Positions 37,758-46,178 of a DNA stretch of 64,000 bases are shown here, piece by piece. Below the pieces are notes generated by a model that saw only the letters and a program-made list of their open reading frames with translations, was not told the origin of the DNA and did no database searches. The translations under genes were made by a program, and so were the position numbers. Every line of letters begins with the position of its first letter. The stretch's first letter is position 1. Origin of the DNA: Stenotrophomonas raiganjensis (SeqCode) (GTDB lineage: Bacteria > Pseudomonadota > Gammaproteobacteria > Xanthomonadales > Xanthomonadaceae); NCBI RefSeq assembly GCF_030658505.1, contig NZ_JAUTXR010000184.1, positions 62,001 to 126,000 of the forward strand, written 5' to 3'.

Positions 37758-38210
37758 TTACTTGACCACGCGCAGGGTCGGGCGCCCCTTCGGCGGCGGG
37801 CTGGCTGGCGGCGTATCGTCCGGCGGCGTGCCTTCCTCGTGCAGCAGCTCATCGCTGGTCGGAGCGGTCTCGTTGCCCGGGATGTCATCCGGTAGCGCCA
37901 TGCCCTGCCCGGTCTCGCGGGCGTAGACGGCCAGCACGGCGCTGATCGGCACCTGCACCGGGTAGCTGGTACCGGAGAAGCGCGCCGAGAAGCTCACCAT
38001 CTCGTTGTCGATCATCAGTCGCACGACAGCACGTTCGGCGATGTTGAGCACGACCCGGCCATCCTTGACCGCCGAAGGCGGGACCTGCACGCCGGGAACG
38101 CCGGCGTCGACCAGGATGTGCGGGGTCAGCTGGTTGTCGTTGATCCATTCCACCAGCGCCCGCAGCAGGTACGGGCGGTGGCTGGTCATGTGGAAGAAGT
38201 CTTCGGTCAT
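37758..38210 (-). CDS. sspB: ClpXP protease specificity-enhancing factor SspB
   Basis: SspB tethers ssrA-tagged proteins and N-RseA to ClpXP. The 150-residue protein has the conserved PYLLRALVEWINDNQLTPHILVD start, and a C-terminal tail ending KGRPTLRVVK that is the ClpX-binding peptide. A proline-rich flexible linker joins the two. Start at 38210 chosen; an internal ATG at 38189 gives MTSHRPYLL and is equally reasonable. It follows sspA by 84 bp, with a strong stem-loop between. Confidence 0.95.
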   Translation of the reverse strand: MTEDFFHMTSHRPYLLRALVEWINDNQLTPHILVDAGVPGVQVPPSAVKDGRVVLNIAERAVVRLMIDNEMVSFSARFSGTSYPVQVPISAVLAVYARETGQGMALPDDIPGNETAPTSDELLHEEGTPPDDTPPASPPPKGRPTLRVVK

Positions 38211-38252
38211 GCGTGAAGTGTACGCGCCCGGCGCCCCGCCGGGGCGGATCAC

Positions 38253-38274
38253 CTGCACGCCGGTCGGCGTGCAG
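38253..38274. repeat. Palindrome between sspA and sspB
   Basis: A 10-bp inverted repeat CTGCACGCCG-GT-CGGCGTGCAG lies in the sspA-sspB gap. It may attenuate or stabilise the bicistronic mRNA. No T-run follows. Confidence 0.4.
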
Positions 38275-38294
38275 ACGGGTAACGCAGGCCCGGA

Positions 38295-38930
38295 TCAGAC
38301 CGGCAGATCGCGCAGCTTTTTTTCCTGATCGGTCAGGCTGCGGACGAAACCGGGGTGGCGGAAGATGCGGTTGCCGTAGTCCTCGATCGCCTTGCCGTCC
38401 TTCGGCAGCGGTACGTCCAGCGACTGCAGGCGCCAGATGATCGGCGCCATCGCGCAGTCGGCCAGGCTCATTTCCGGGTTGAGGAAGAACTTGCTGGCCT
38501 TGAACAGCGGCAGCGAGGCGGTCAGCAGCTCCTTCAGGCGCTTGCGGCCAGCCTCGGCCTGGGTCTTGTTGCCGAGCTGGATGGCCTGCACCTGTGGCAC
38601 CCAGTCGTGCTCGATGCGCAGCATCGCCAGGCGGATGCGCGCACGCGAGAGCGGATCGACCGGCATCAGCGGCGGATGCGGATAACGTTCGTCCAGGTAC
38701 TCGCTGACCACTGATGCGGCGTACAGCACCAGCTCGCGTTCGACCAGGGTCGGCACCGAGTGATACGGATTGAGGTCGATCAGGTCTTCAGGCGGGTTCT
38801 GTGGATCGACCGGAACGAAGTCGAAGGTCACACCCTTGGCCGCCAGCACCAGGCGTACACGGTGGCACAGTACATCGTCGTTCGAGGAAAACAGCGTCAG
38901 TGTATTGCGCATGCGTACGCTCGCCGCCAT
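38295..38930 (-). CDS. sspA: Stringent starvation protein A (glutathione S-transferase fold)
   Basis: A 211-residue GST-fold protein that binds RNA polymerase and, in E. coli, is induced on starvation. The N-terminal thioredoxin domain has LFSSNDDVLCHRVRLVLAAKG and the C-terminal domain FLNPEMSLADCAMAPIIWRL (SspA/MauG-like). It lacks the glutathione-binding residues of true GSTs. ATG at 38930 with GGAG nine bases upstream is preferred to the GTG at 38945. Heads the sspAB operon. Confidence 0.94.
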   Translation of the reverse strand: MAASVRMRNTLTLFSSNDDVLCHRVRLVLAAKGVTFDFVPVDPQNPPEDLIDLNPYHSVPTLVERELVLYAASVVSEYLDERYPHPPLMPVDPLSRARIRLAMLRIEHDWVPQVQAIQLGNKTQAEAGRKRLKELLTASLPLFKASKFFLNPEMSLADCAMAPIIWRLQSLDVPLPKDGKAIEDYGNRIFRHPGFVRSLTDQEKKLRDLPV

Positions 38931-38972
38931 CAAAGGCTCTCCCACGACAGGAGACCGCCTGCCGCATCGGCG

Positions 38973-38993
38973 CCGCCGGCACCGTGCCGGCGG
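38973..38993 (-). terminator. Stem-loop after petC
   Basis: A 9-bp perfect stem CCGCCGGCA / TGCCGGCGG, 72 bp beyond the petC stop and upstream of sspA. Likely the end of petABC transcription; T-run is weak. Confidence 0.4.
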
Positions 38994-39064
38994 TCGACTC
39001 CTCCCCGAGTGTGCAACCGACCATCACAAAAGCCAATAGGCCCGTGCGATGGCCGGCGGCAGAT

Positions 39065-39814
39065 TCAGTGAACGTCCTTCCAGTACTCCTTCTTCAGCAG
39101 GTACAGCAGGAAGGTGAGCAGGGCCAGGAACAGGATCACCCACACGCCCAGCTGCTGGCGCTTGAGCGCGGCCGGTTCGCCGGCGTATTCCAGGAAGTTG
39201 GTGATGTCCCGCACGGCCTGGTCGTACTGGCCGGCATCCACCGAACCCGGCGTTTCAATGCGCAGGCCGGTCACCGGCGGGTCCATGCCGGGGGCCTCGG
39301 GCTTGCCATGCACGGCATGCTGCAGGCCCTGCATTTCCCACAGCGGGTTGGGCATGGAGGCGTTCGCGAACAACGCGTTGTTCCAGCCCAGCGGCCGGCT
39401 GGTATCCAGGTAGAACGACTTGAGATAGGTGTAGACCCAGTCACTGCCACGCACGCGCGCGATCAGGCTGAGGTCCGGCGGCATCTTGCCGAACCACTTC
39501 TCGGCGTTCTCCTTGGGCATCGCCACTGGAATCGGGTCACCGATCGCCGAGCCGGTGAAGTTGAGGTTGTTCATCACCTCTTCTTCGGTCAGGCCCAGGT
39601 CCTGCGCCATCCGCGAATAGCGCAGGTACTTCAGTGCATGGCAGCCGGAGCAGTAGTTCATGTACAGCTGCGCGCCGCGCTGCAGCGAAGCGCGGTCACC
39701 GAGGTCGTTGCCGGCCTGCAGCAGCGGGGTGCCGCCCTCGGCGGCGGAGGCCAGGAAACTGCCCAGCATCAGGGTGGCCGCCAGGGCCAGCCGGACCATC
39801 CAGCGCTCAGTCAT
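39065..39814 (-). CDS. petC: Cytochrome c1 of the bc1 complex
   Basis: A 249-residue cytochrome c1. A signal peptide is followed by the haem motif MNYCSGCHALKYLRY. The Met ligand region (PMPNPL and later ATGRIVD-like residues) and a C-terminal membrane anchor (LGVWVILFLALLTFLLYLLKKEYW) complete the protein. It passes electrons from the Rieske centre to cytochrome c. The start overlaps the petB stop by 8 bp. Confidence 0.96.
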   Translation of the reverse strand: MTERWMVRLALAATLMLGSFLASAAEGGTPLLQAGNDLGDRASLQRGAQLYMNYCSGCHALKYLRYSRMAQDLGLTEEEVMNNLNFTGSAIGDPIPVAMPKENAEKWFGKMPPDLSLIARVRGSDWVYTYLKSFYLDTSRPLGWNNALFANASMPNPLWEMQGLQHAVHGKPEAPGMDPPVTGLRIETPGSVDAGQYDQAVRDITNFLEYAGEPAALKRQQLGVWVILFLALLTFLLYLLKKEYWKDVH

Positions 39815-41066
39815 GCGTGGTCACCCTCTCCGGTACCGGCTTGGTCCTGTCCAACCGTGTCCATAGCGGCATGGTGATGAAGAACGCGAAGTACAGGAAC
39901 GTCAGCACCCGCCCGATGTAGGTCTCGTGCACGTCGGTGCCAGGGCCGGAGCCGATCACGCCCAGCCACACGAAGCACACCGCCAGCACGCCCAGCATCA
40001 CCTTCGAGATCCAGCCGCGGTAGCGCACCGACTTCACCTTCGCCTTGTCCAGCCACGGCACCAGGAACAGGATCGCGATGGCCGAGAACATCACCAGCAC
40101 GCCGCCCAGCTTGTTCGGCACCACGCGCAACATCGCGTAGTACGGCGTGTAGTACCAGACCGGCTTGATGTGTTCCGGGGTCACCAGGCGGTTGGCCTCG
40201 GTGAAGTTGTCGTGCTCCAGGAACAGGCCACCGAAACCGGGCGCGAAGAAGATGATGAAGGCGGCGATGATCAGCAGGAAGCCGGCGCCGACACCATCCT
40301 TGAGCGTGTAATACGGGTGGAACGGAATGCCGTCGGCCGGCGCGTTCGGCGACCAGCGGTTGCCCTTCGGCCCCTTCTTGATCTCCACGCCATCGGGGTT
40401 GTTCGAACCCACTTCGTGCAGTGCGCCCAGGTGCAGTACCACCAGCAGCAACAGCACCAGCGGCAATGCGATGACATGCAGCGCGAAGAAGCGGTTGAGC
40501 GTGGCGTCACTGGGCAGGTAATCGCCCATGATCCATTCGGTCAGGCCGTTGCCGATCACCGGTATCGCGCCGAACAGCGAGATGATCACCTTGGCGCCCC
40601 AGAACGACATCTGGCCCCAGGGCAGCACGTAGCCCATGAAGGCTTCGGCCATCAGCACCAGGTAGATCAGCATGCCCAGAATCCACACCAGCTCGCGCGG
40701 CTTCTGGTAGCTGCCGTACAGCAGGCCGCGGAACATGTGCAGGTAGACCACGATGAAGAACAGCGAGGCCCCGGTGGAGTGCATGTAGCGGATCAGCCAG
40801 CCCCACTCCACGTCCCGCATGATGTATTCGATGGAACCGAACGCCTCGGCGGCGTTGGTCTTGTAGTGCATCGTCAGGAAGATGCCGGTGACGATCTGGT
40901 TGACCAGCACCAGCAGCGCGAGCGAACCGAAGTAGTACCAGATGTTGAAGTTCTTCGGCGCGTAGTACTCGCTGACGTGCTTGCGGTAGACCGGCATCAG
41001 GCCCGGCGCGCGGGCATTGACCCAGTCGGCGACGCCGCTGGCGGTACGGCTGAGGATATTGGCCAT
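39807..41066 (-). CDS. petB: Cytochrome b of the bc1 complex
   Basis: A 419-residue cytochrome b with eight or more membrane helices. Haem-ligand histidine pairs are in helices B and D (RYMHSTGASLFFIVVYLHMF; RFFALHVIALPLVLLLLVVLH). The Q_o-site PEWY-like motif appears as PPEH/PHY segments (VTPEHIKPVWYYTPYYAML). The start overlaps the petA stop by one base, so petABC is a coupled operon. Confidence 0.97.
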   Translation of the reverse strand: MANILSRTASGVADWVNARAPGLMPVYRKHVSEYYAPKNFNIWYYFGSLALLVLVNQIVTGIFLTMHYKTNAAEAFGSIEYIMRDVEWGWLIRYMHSTGASLFFIVVYLHMFRGLLYGSYQKPRELVWILGMLIYLVLMAEAFMGYVLPWGQMSFWGAKVIISLFGAIPVIGNGLTEWIMGDYLPSDATLNRFFALHVIALPLVLLLLVVLHLGALHEVGSNNPDGVEIKKGPKGNRWSPNAPADGIPFHPYYTLKDGVGAGFLLIIAAFIIFFAPGFGGLFLEHDNFTEANRLVTPEHIKPVWYYTPYYAMLRVVPNKLGGVLVMFSAIAILFLVPWLDKAKVKSVRYRGWISKVMLGVLAVCFVWLGVIGSGPGTDVHETYIGRVLTFLYFAFFITMPLWTRLDRTKPVPERVTTHD

Positions 41067-41686
41067 CAGGCAGCCCCCTGCGGATCAACACCGATGATGA
41101 TGGTGTTGTCGTCCTGGTAGTGGTGCGCGGGCACCTTCAGGTTGATCGGCGCCGGCACGTCCTTGAAGACGCGGCCGGACATGTCGAAGCGCGACTTGTG
41201 GCATGGGCAGAAGTAACCGCCCTTCCACTGCGGATCGTAGGGCTCGGGCCGGATCTCGGCGACCATTTCCGGCGAGCAGCCCAGGTGCGTGCACAGGCCA
41301 ACCAGCACGGAGATGTCCGGCTTGATCGAGCGCAGCTCGGGGTTTTGCTTGAGCACGTAGTCCGGCTGCTGGTCCTTCTCGCCGGACTCGGGGTCCTTGA
41401 GGCGGCCATCCAGCCCGTGCAACGCGTCGAGGATCGCCTTGGACCGTTTGACGATCCAGATCGGCTGGCCACGCCATTCCACGATCAGGCGTTGGCCTTC
41501 CTGCAGGGCGCTGATGTCGGCCACCACCGGTGCGCCAGCAAGCTTGGCGCGGGCACTGGGGTTCCAGGATTTGATGAAAGGAACTGCGGTGAATCCGACG
41601 CCGACGGCACCCACCACGGCAGTGGTGGCAGAAAGAAAACGCCGACGTCCGGTGTTGACTGGATCGTGTACCCCATCGTTGGCCAT
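41066..41686 (-). CDS. petA: Rieske iron-sulfur protein of the bc1 complex
   Basis: A 206-residue ubiquinol-cytochrome c reductase iron-sulfur subunit. A twin-arginine-like leader (TGRRRFLSATTA) precedes one membrane helix. The 2Fe-2S ligands are in CTHLGC and CPCHKS. First gene of petABC; the 194 bp upstream contain two REP units and presumably the promoter. Confidence 0.97.
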   Translation of the reverse strand: MANDGVHDPVNTGRRRFLSATTAVVGAVGVGFTAVPFIKSWNPSARAKLAGAPVVADISALQEGQRLIVEWRGQPIWIVKRSKAILDALHGLDGRLKDPESGEKDQQPDYVLKQNPELRSIKPDISVLVGLCTHLGCSPEMVAEIRPEPYDPQWKGGYFCPCHKSRFDMSGRVFKDVPAPINLKVPAHHYQDDNTIIIGVDPQGAA

Positions 41687-41823
41687 CCGGCACTCCGATA
41701 TTGATTAGGTAGCTTTAAGGCTGCCAGCGGATCCGGTGGGGGCCAGAGCCGCATTGAATCATGGGCGAGTGTAGCGGAACCGTCGCGCGCCACACAACGC
41801 ATTGCAACAACATTGATTGCGGG

Positions 41824-41848
41824 GTTGCCGGCCAGCGGCCGGCACTAC
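41824..41848. repeat. GTAG REP unit
   Basis: On the minus strand this reads GTAGTGCCGGCC GCT GGCCGGCAAC, a class-2 repeat upstream of petA. Confidence 0.75.
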
Positions 41849-41859
41849 CTTTCAAAGGA

Positions 41860-41884
41860 GTGCCGACCAACGGTCGGCGCCTAC
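41860..41884. repeat. GTAG REP unit overlapping the lytic transglycosylase stop codon
   Basis: On the minus strand GTAGGCGCCGACC GTT GGTCGGCAC. Its GTAG end supplies the stop codon TAG of the transglycosylase gene, so the palindrome forms immediately at the 3' end of that reading frame. Confidence 0.75.
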
Positions 41885-42801
41885 TGGTGACTCAGGGCGG
41901 TGCGGTAACGTTCGGCCAGCTGCCCGACCCGGCGCACGTAGTACTGGGTCTCGCTGTAGGGCGGCACGCCACCGTGGCGGTCGACCGCGCCTTCGCCAGC
42001 GTTGTAGCCGGCTGCGGCAAGGGTCAGGTCGCCATTGAAGCGTTTCAGCAACCACGCAAGATACTGCACGCCGCCACGGATGTTCTGCCCGGCGTCATAG
42101 GAATCGCTTACGCCGAAGCGCGCGGCGGTCGGCGGCATCAGCTGCATCAGGCCCTGCGCGCCAGCACGGCTGAGCGCGGTCGGGTTGTAGGCCGACTCGG
42201 CATGGATGATGGCGCGCACCACCGCCTCCTCCACGCCGAACTCGCGCGCGGCCGAGGTGATCTCGGCCTGGAAGGCCGAGGTGTTCAGTCGCACGGTGCC
42301 GAAGTCCACGCGTGGATTGACCCCACAGGCATAGCAGCGCTCCATGAAGCTGTAGCGGATGGTCCGGACCGGGCCGAGGTTGGCCACCTGGGTCGGGCGC
42401 GCACTGGTGTAGTGGCGCACGCCATCCTTCATGAAGGAATACACCTGGCCACTGACCATGCGCGCGCTGCGCGAGGCGACCGGCTGTGCGGGACCGGATG
42501 CCGGCACGGACGCAGGCGCGACCGTTGCCGGCGCTGCGGCACTCGCGGCAACGGCCACCGGGTTGCGTTCGATGCTGGCCACCGTGGTGGATGCCGGCCT
42601 GGGCGCGGCCACCACCGGTCGAGGTGCCGGGCGGGTGTCACGGGTGTAGCTGATGGTGCTGCAGCGCGCGCCGGCCACCCGCTTGCTCACATAACTGGTG
42701 ACGCCGTCAGCGCCCTGGCACTTGTACAGGGTTCCAGCGCTGGCCGGCGCAGCGGTCAGCGCAGCGATGATGATCGCCGTTGTCCCCAGTATCCCCTTCA
42801 T
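41881..42801 (-). CDS. Lytic transglycosylase with N-terminal DUF4124-like domain
   Basis: A 306-residue exported murein hydrolase. The start at 42801 gives signal peptide MKGILGTTAIIIAALTAAPASA. A DUF4124-like segment follows (GTLYKCQGADGVTSYVS), then a low-complexity alanine/proline linker. The C-terminal SLT domain spans about residues 195-306: catalytic Glu in IIHAESAYNPTALS, then GAQGLMQLMPPTAARFGV and AAYNAGEGAV. It cleaves the glycan strand of peptidoglycan with formation of 1,6-anhydro ends. The linker length is unusual but within family variation. Confidence 0.93.
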   Translation of the reverse strand: MKGILGTTAIIIAALTAAPASAGTLYKCQGADGVTSYVSKRVAGARCSTISYTRDTRPAPRPVVAAPRPASTTVASIERNPVAVAASAAAPATVAPASVPASGPAQPVASRSARMVSGQVYSFMKDGVRHYTSARPTQVANLGPVRTIRYSFMERCYACGVNPRVDFGTVRLNTSAFQAEITSAAREFGVEEAVVRAIIHAESAYNPTALSRAGAQGLMQLMPPTAARFGVSDSYDAGQNIRGGVQYLAWLLKRFNGDLTLAAAGYNAGEGAVDRHGGVPPYSETQYYVRRVGQLAERYRTALSHQ

Positions 42802-42847
42802 GGCGGCGAGTGTCCCAGCTTCGCCGGGGCTTGCCAAGCGACGTGGC

Positions 42848-43816
42848 TCAGCCTGTGACCGGCGGCACAGCCAGCAACTGGCCGAGGCCCGCCAGGCGCT
42901 GTGCCAGTTCGTCGCGCAGGCGCGGCGGGGTGGTCCAAAGCGCCACGGGCAGGCGGTCCAGGCTGAGAATCTGCGCCAGCATCATGCCGCGGCTCTCGGC
43001 GCCCATGCGCAGCAGGCAGTGGTCGGGGCCATCCGCTTCCAGTACTCCACACCACGGCGGGATGCGGCCTTCCAGCTCGGAATGGCTGCCGGACAGGCGG
43101 AGGATGGCCTGCAGCGCGAACGGCGCCTGGCTGACCGCCTGCCGCACCATCACATCGGGCGGCGCCGGGGTGCGCCGGTGCAGGCCCGGCCCGGCGCACT
43201 CACGTACGGCGCCCATGCGGTCCACGCGCAAGGTGCGCCAGTCCTGCCGCCCCAGGTCCCAGGCAAGCAGATACCAGCGTCGCCCGTAATTGACCAGGTG
43301 CTGGGCCTCGACCTCGCGCTGGGTGACGGCTTCCTGCGCGCTGCGGTACTCGAAGGCCAGCCGTGACGCCTGTCGGCAGTGCTGGGCCAGCCGCCCGAGC
43401 AGGCGTGCGTCGGTGGACGGAAGGTCGGACAGGGTGGCCGTCGCTGCATGCACCTCGCCGGCCTGCTGGCGACGACGGGTCGGCACCAACGGATCGAGCT
43501 TGGACAACAGGCCACGCGCGGTGTCGTCGATCCCGGCAACGGTGGCCGAGGCTGCGCGCAGGGCGATGGCCAGGGTGGTCGCCTCCTCCTCGTCCAGCAG
43601 CATCGGCAGCACCGGGGCCCCGGCCCCCAACTGGTAGCCGCCGCCGACCCCGGACGAGGCCTGCACCGGATAGCCCAGCTCGCGCAGGCGCTCGATATCA
43701 CGGCGGATGCTGCGCCGGTCCACGCCCATGCGCTCGGCCAGCTCGGCCCCGGACCACTGGCGGCGGGCCTGCAGCAGGGCGATCAGGCGCAGCAGACGAT
43801 GGGCGGTATGGCGCAT
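42848..43816 (-). CDS. WYL-domain transcriptional regulator, YafY type
   Basis: A 322-residue regulator with an N-terminal DeoR-like winged helix (ALLQARRQWSGAELAERMGVDRRSIRRDIERLRELGYPVQAS) and a C-terminal WYL domain (LVNYGRRWYLLAWDLGRQDWRTLRVDRM). Such regulators usually act as repressors or activators responding to nucleotide or DNA ligands. Divergent from a glutathione S-transferase gene with an 80-bp shared upstream region, so it probably controls that gene. The start at 43816 removes 30 upstream residues. Confidence 0.9.
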   Translation of the reverse strand: MRHTAHRLLRLIALLQARRQWSGAELAERMGVDRRSIRRDIERLRELGYPVQASSGVGGGYQLGAGAPVLPMLLDEEEATTLAIALRAASATVAGIDDTARGLLSKLDPLVPTRRRQQAGEVHAATATLSDLPSTDARLLGRLAQHCRQASRLAFEYRSAQEAVTQREVEAQHLVNYGRRWYLLAWDLGRQDWRTLRVDRMGAVRECAGPGLHRRTPAPPDVMVRQAVSQAPFALQAILRLSGSHSELEGRIPPWCGVLEADGPDHCLLRMGAESRGMMLAQILSLDRLPVALWTTPPRLRDELAQRLAGLGQLLAVPPVTG

Positions 43817-43896
43817 GAAGGATCGAGGACAGAAGTCGTCCGCAATAGTGCCCCAGGATGGCCTCCAGTTCACCACCCAGCGCAAGGAGCAATGCC
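43817..43896. promoter_or_regulatory. Shared divergent promoter region of the WYL regulator and GST genes
   Basis: This 80-bp gap separates the two start codons. It contains CCTCGATCCTTC, and an AAGGAG ribosome site before the GST ATG. The inverted segment GAGGACAGAAGTCGTCC (imperfect palindrome) near 43823 may be a regulator site. Confidence 0.35.
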
Positions 43897-44517
43897 ATGA
43901 ATTCACGCCAGATCACCCTTTACCACGCCGCCCGTTCCCGCTCGAGCGGCGCCGTGGCCCTCCTCGAAGCGCTGGGTGCCGACTACCGCATGCAGGTGCT
44001 GGACCTGAAAGCCGGCGCCAACCTGGCCCCGGCCTACCTGGCCATCAACCCGATGGGCAAGGTGCCGGCCATCGTCCACAACGGCGCACTGGTGACCGAA
44101 CAGGTGGCGATCTATCTGTACCTGGCCGACCTTTACCCGGAAGCCGGGCTGGCACCGCCGATCGGCGACGCCCTGCGCGGCCCCTACCTGCGCTGGATGG
44201 CCTTCTATGGCGCCTGTTTCGAGCCGGCGATGATCGACAAGGCAATGCACCGCGAGCCGCCGCCGCGCCTGATGTCGCCGTACAACGATGCCGAGACCGT
44301 GCTGCAGGTGGTCGAAGCCCAGCTGGCGCAGGGCCCGTACCTGCTGGGCGAGGTCATGAGCGCCGCCGACGTGCTGTGGGGCAATGCACTGGCGTGGACC
44401 ACGGCCTTTGGCCTGGTACAGCCGGCGCCGGCCACGGCTGACTACATCGCACGGATGAGCGCGATGACCGCGTTCGACCGTTCGCGGCAGATCGATGCGG
44501 AGCTGGTGGCGGCGTAA
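43897..44517 (+). CDS. Glutathione S-transferase family protein
   Basis: A 206-residue GST. The N-terminal domain opens QITLYHAARSRSSGAVALLEALGADY, in which SRS gives a serine of the type used as catalytic residue in bacterial (beta/theta) GSTs. ALVTEQVAIYLYLADLYP contains the EQ/ES motif that holds the glutamyl group. The C-terminal helical domain has MSAADVLWGNALAWT. AAGGAG lies eight bases before the ATG. The substrate is unknown. Paired with the divergent WYL regulator. Confidence 0.9.
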   Translation: MNSRQITLYHAARSRSSGAVALLEALGADYRMQVLDLKAGANLAPAYLAINPMGKVPAIVHNGALVTEQVAIYLYLADLYPEAGLAPPIGDALRGPYLRWMAFYGACFEPAMIDKAMHREPPPRLMSPYNDAETVLQVVEAQLAQGPYLLGEVMSAADVLWGNALAWTTAFGLVQPAPATADYIARMSAMTAFDRSRQIDAELVAA

Positions 44518-44519
44518 GG

Positions 44520-44594
44520 GCGCCCGCCGGGCACGGCCCGGCGCTACCGGGGCCGGCGGGATGCGGGTAGCGCGGGGCCGTGCCCCGCGAGCGC
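44520..44594. repeat. Two REP units facing each other upstream of miaB
   Basis: GTAGCGCCGGGCC GTG CCCGGCG (minus strand, 44520-44547) and GTAGCGCGGGGCC GTG CCCCGCG (plus strand, 44567-44594). Third sequence variant of the GTAG repeats, arranged with their GTAG ends inward. Confidence 0.75.
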
Positions 44595-44665
44595 ACAGCG
44601 CGGCGGGCGGCGTGGGATGCGGGTAGAATTTCCGACTTTCCCGCCACCCGAATGGATTAAGCGCC

Positions 44666-46084
44666 ATGACCGGGACGCCAGACGTCTTTCCGCCCGCCGC
44701 CCCGGGCGGTACCCCGCTCGTTGCCCTGCCCGCTGGTCCACGCAAGCCCGACCAGGTGAAAGGCAAGCTGTACATCAAGACCCACGGTTGCCAGATGAAC
44801 GAGTACGACTCGGCCAAGATGGCCGACGTGCTTGCCGCCAGCGATGGCCTGGAACTGACCGACAGCCCGGACGACGCCGACGTCATCCTGGTCAACACCT
44901 GCTCCATCCGCGAGAAGGCGCAGGAGAAAGTGTTCAGCCAGCTGGGCGTGTGGAAGGGCCTGAAGAACAAGGGCCGCGAGGTCATCATCGGCGTGGGTGG
45001 CTGCGTCGCCTCGCAGGAAGGCGAAGCGATCATCAAGCGTGCGCCGTTCGTTGACCTGGTGTTCGGCCCGCAGACCCTGCACCGCCTGCCGGAACTGATC
45101 CGCGCCCGCCGCGAGCAGAAGCGCCCGCAGGTGGACATCAGCTTCCCCGAGATCGAGAAGTTCGACCGCCTGCCCGAGCCGCGCGCCGAAGGCGCCTCGG
45201 CGTTCGTGTCGATCATGGAAGGGTGTTCCAAGTACTGCTCGTTCTGCGTGGTGCCCTACACCCGCGGCACCGAAGTCAGCCGCCCGTTCGAGGACGTGGT
45301 GGTGGAAGTGGCGCAGCTCGCCGCACAGGGCGTGCGGGAGATCAACCTGCTCGGCCAGAACGTCAACGCCTATCGGGGCCCCTATGGCGACGGCGAATTC
45401 GCCGACCTGGGACTGCTGATCCGCACCATCGCCGAGATCGACGGCGTCGGCCGCATCCGCTTCACTACCTCGCACCCGCTGGAGTTCAGCGATTCGCTGA
45501 TCGATGCGTTCCGCGACGTGCCGCAGCTGGCCAACTTCCTGCACCTGCCGGTGCAGGCCGGCAGCGACCGCGTGCTGTCGGCGATGAAGCGCGGCTACAC
45601 CGCGCTGGAATTCAAGTCGAAGATCCGCAAGCTGCGCGCGGTGCGCCCGGACATCTCGATCAGCTCGGACTTCATCGTCGGCTTCCCCGGCGAGACCGAT
45701 GCCGATTTCGAGAAGACCATGAAGCTGATCGAGGACATCGGCTTCGACCACAGTTTCTCCTTCATCTATTCGCGTCGACCCGGCACACCGGCTGCGGATC
45801 TGGAAGACACGATCAGCGATGCGGAAAAGCATGCGCGCCTGTCGCGCCTGCAGGAGCGCATCAATGCGCATGCCGCCGGCATCTCCGAAAAGATGGTCGG
45901 CACCGTGCAGACGGTGCTGGTGGAAGGCCCCTCGCGCAAGAACCCGAACGAACTGACCGGCAAGACCGAGAACATGCGTTCGGTGAACTTCCCGGCACCG
46001 GCGCGCCTGATCGGCCAGTTCGTGGACGTGGTGATCACCGAAGCGCTGACCAATTCGCTGCGCGCGCGCGTGGTGGCGGAATAA
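44666..46084 (+). CDS. miaB: tRNA-2-methylthio-N6-dimethylallyladenosine synthase
   Basis: MiaB adds the methylthio group to i6A37 in tRNAs reading UNN codons. The 472-residue protein has the N-terminal UPF0004 domain with three cluster cysteines ([31 protein letters not shown]), the radical SAM motif [15 protein letters not shown] near residue 188, and a C-terminal TRAM domain ([16 protein letters not shown]). Length and motifs are standard. In E. coli miaB precedes ybeZ(phoH); here an ABC exporter set lies between them. Confidence 0.97.
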   Translation: MTGTPDVFPPAAPGGTPLVALPAGPRKPDQVKGKLYIKTHGCQMNEYDSAKMADVLAASDGLELTDSPDDADVILVNTCSIREKAQEKVFSQLGVWKGLKNKGREVIIGVGGCVASQEGEAIIKRAPFVDLVFGPQTLHRLPELIRARREQKRPQVDISFPEIEKFDRLPEPRAEGASAFVSIMEGCSKYCSFCVVPYTRGTEVSRPFEDVVVEVAQLAAQGVREINLLGQNVNAYRGPYGDGEFADLGLLIRTIAEIDGVGRIRFTTSHPLEFSDSLIDAFRDVPQLANFLHLPVQAGSDRVLSAMKRGYTALEFKSKIRKLRAVRPDISISSDFIVGFPGETDADFEKTMKLIEDIGFDHSFSFIYSRRPGTPAADLEDTISDAEKHARLSRLQERINAHAAGISEKMVGTVQTVLVEGPSRKNPNELTGKTENMRSVNFPAPARLIGQFVDVVITEALTNSLRARVVAE

Positions 46085-46087
46085 GGT

Positions 46088-46178
46088 GTGCCGGCCAACG
46101 GTCGGCACCCACCGGAATGAATGCCGGCCAGCGGCCGGCACCCACCGGGGTAGATGCCGACCGTTGGTCGGCATTCAC
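46088..46178. repeat. Cluster of three REP units
   Basis: Units at 46088-46112 (CCGGCCAACGGTCGG core), 46121-46145 (CCGGCCAGCGGCCGG) and 46150-46178 (GTAGATGCCGACCGTTGGTCGGC). The first two share one orientation, the third is inverted. They occupy the whole gap between the convergent miaB and ABC permease genes. Confidence 0.8.
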
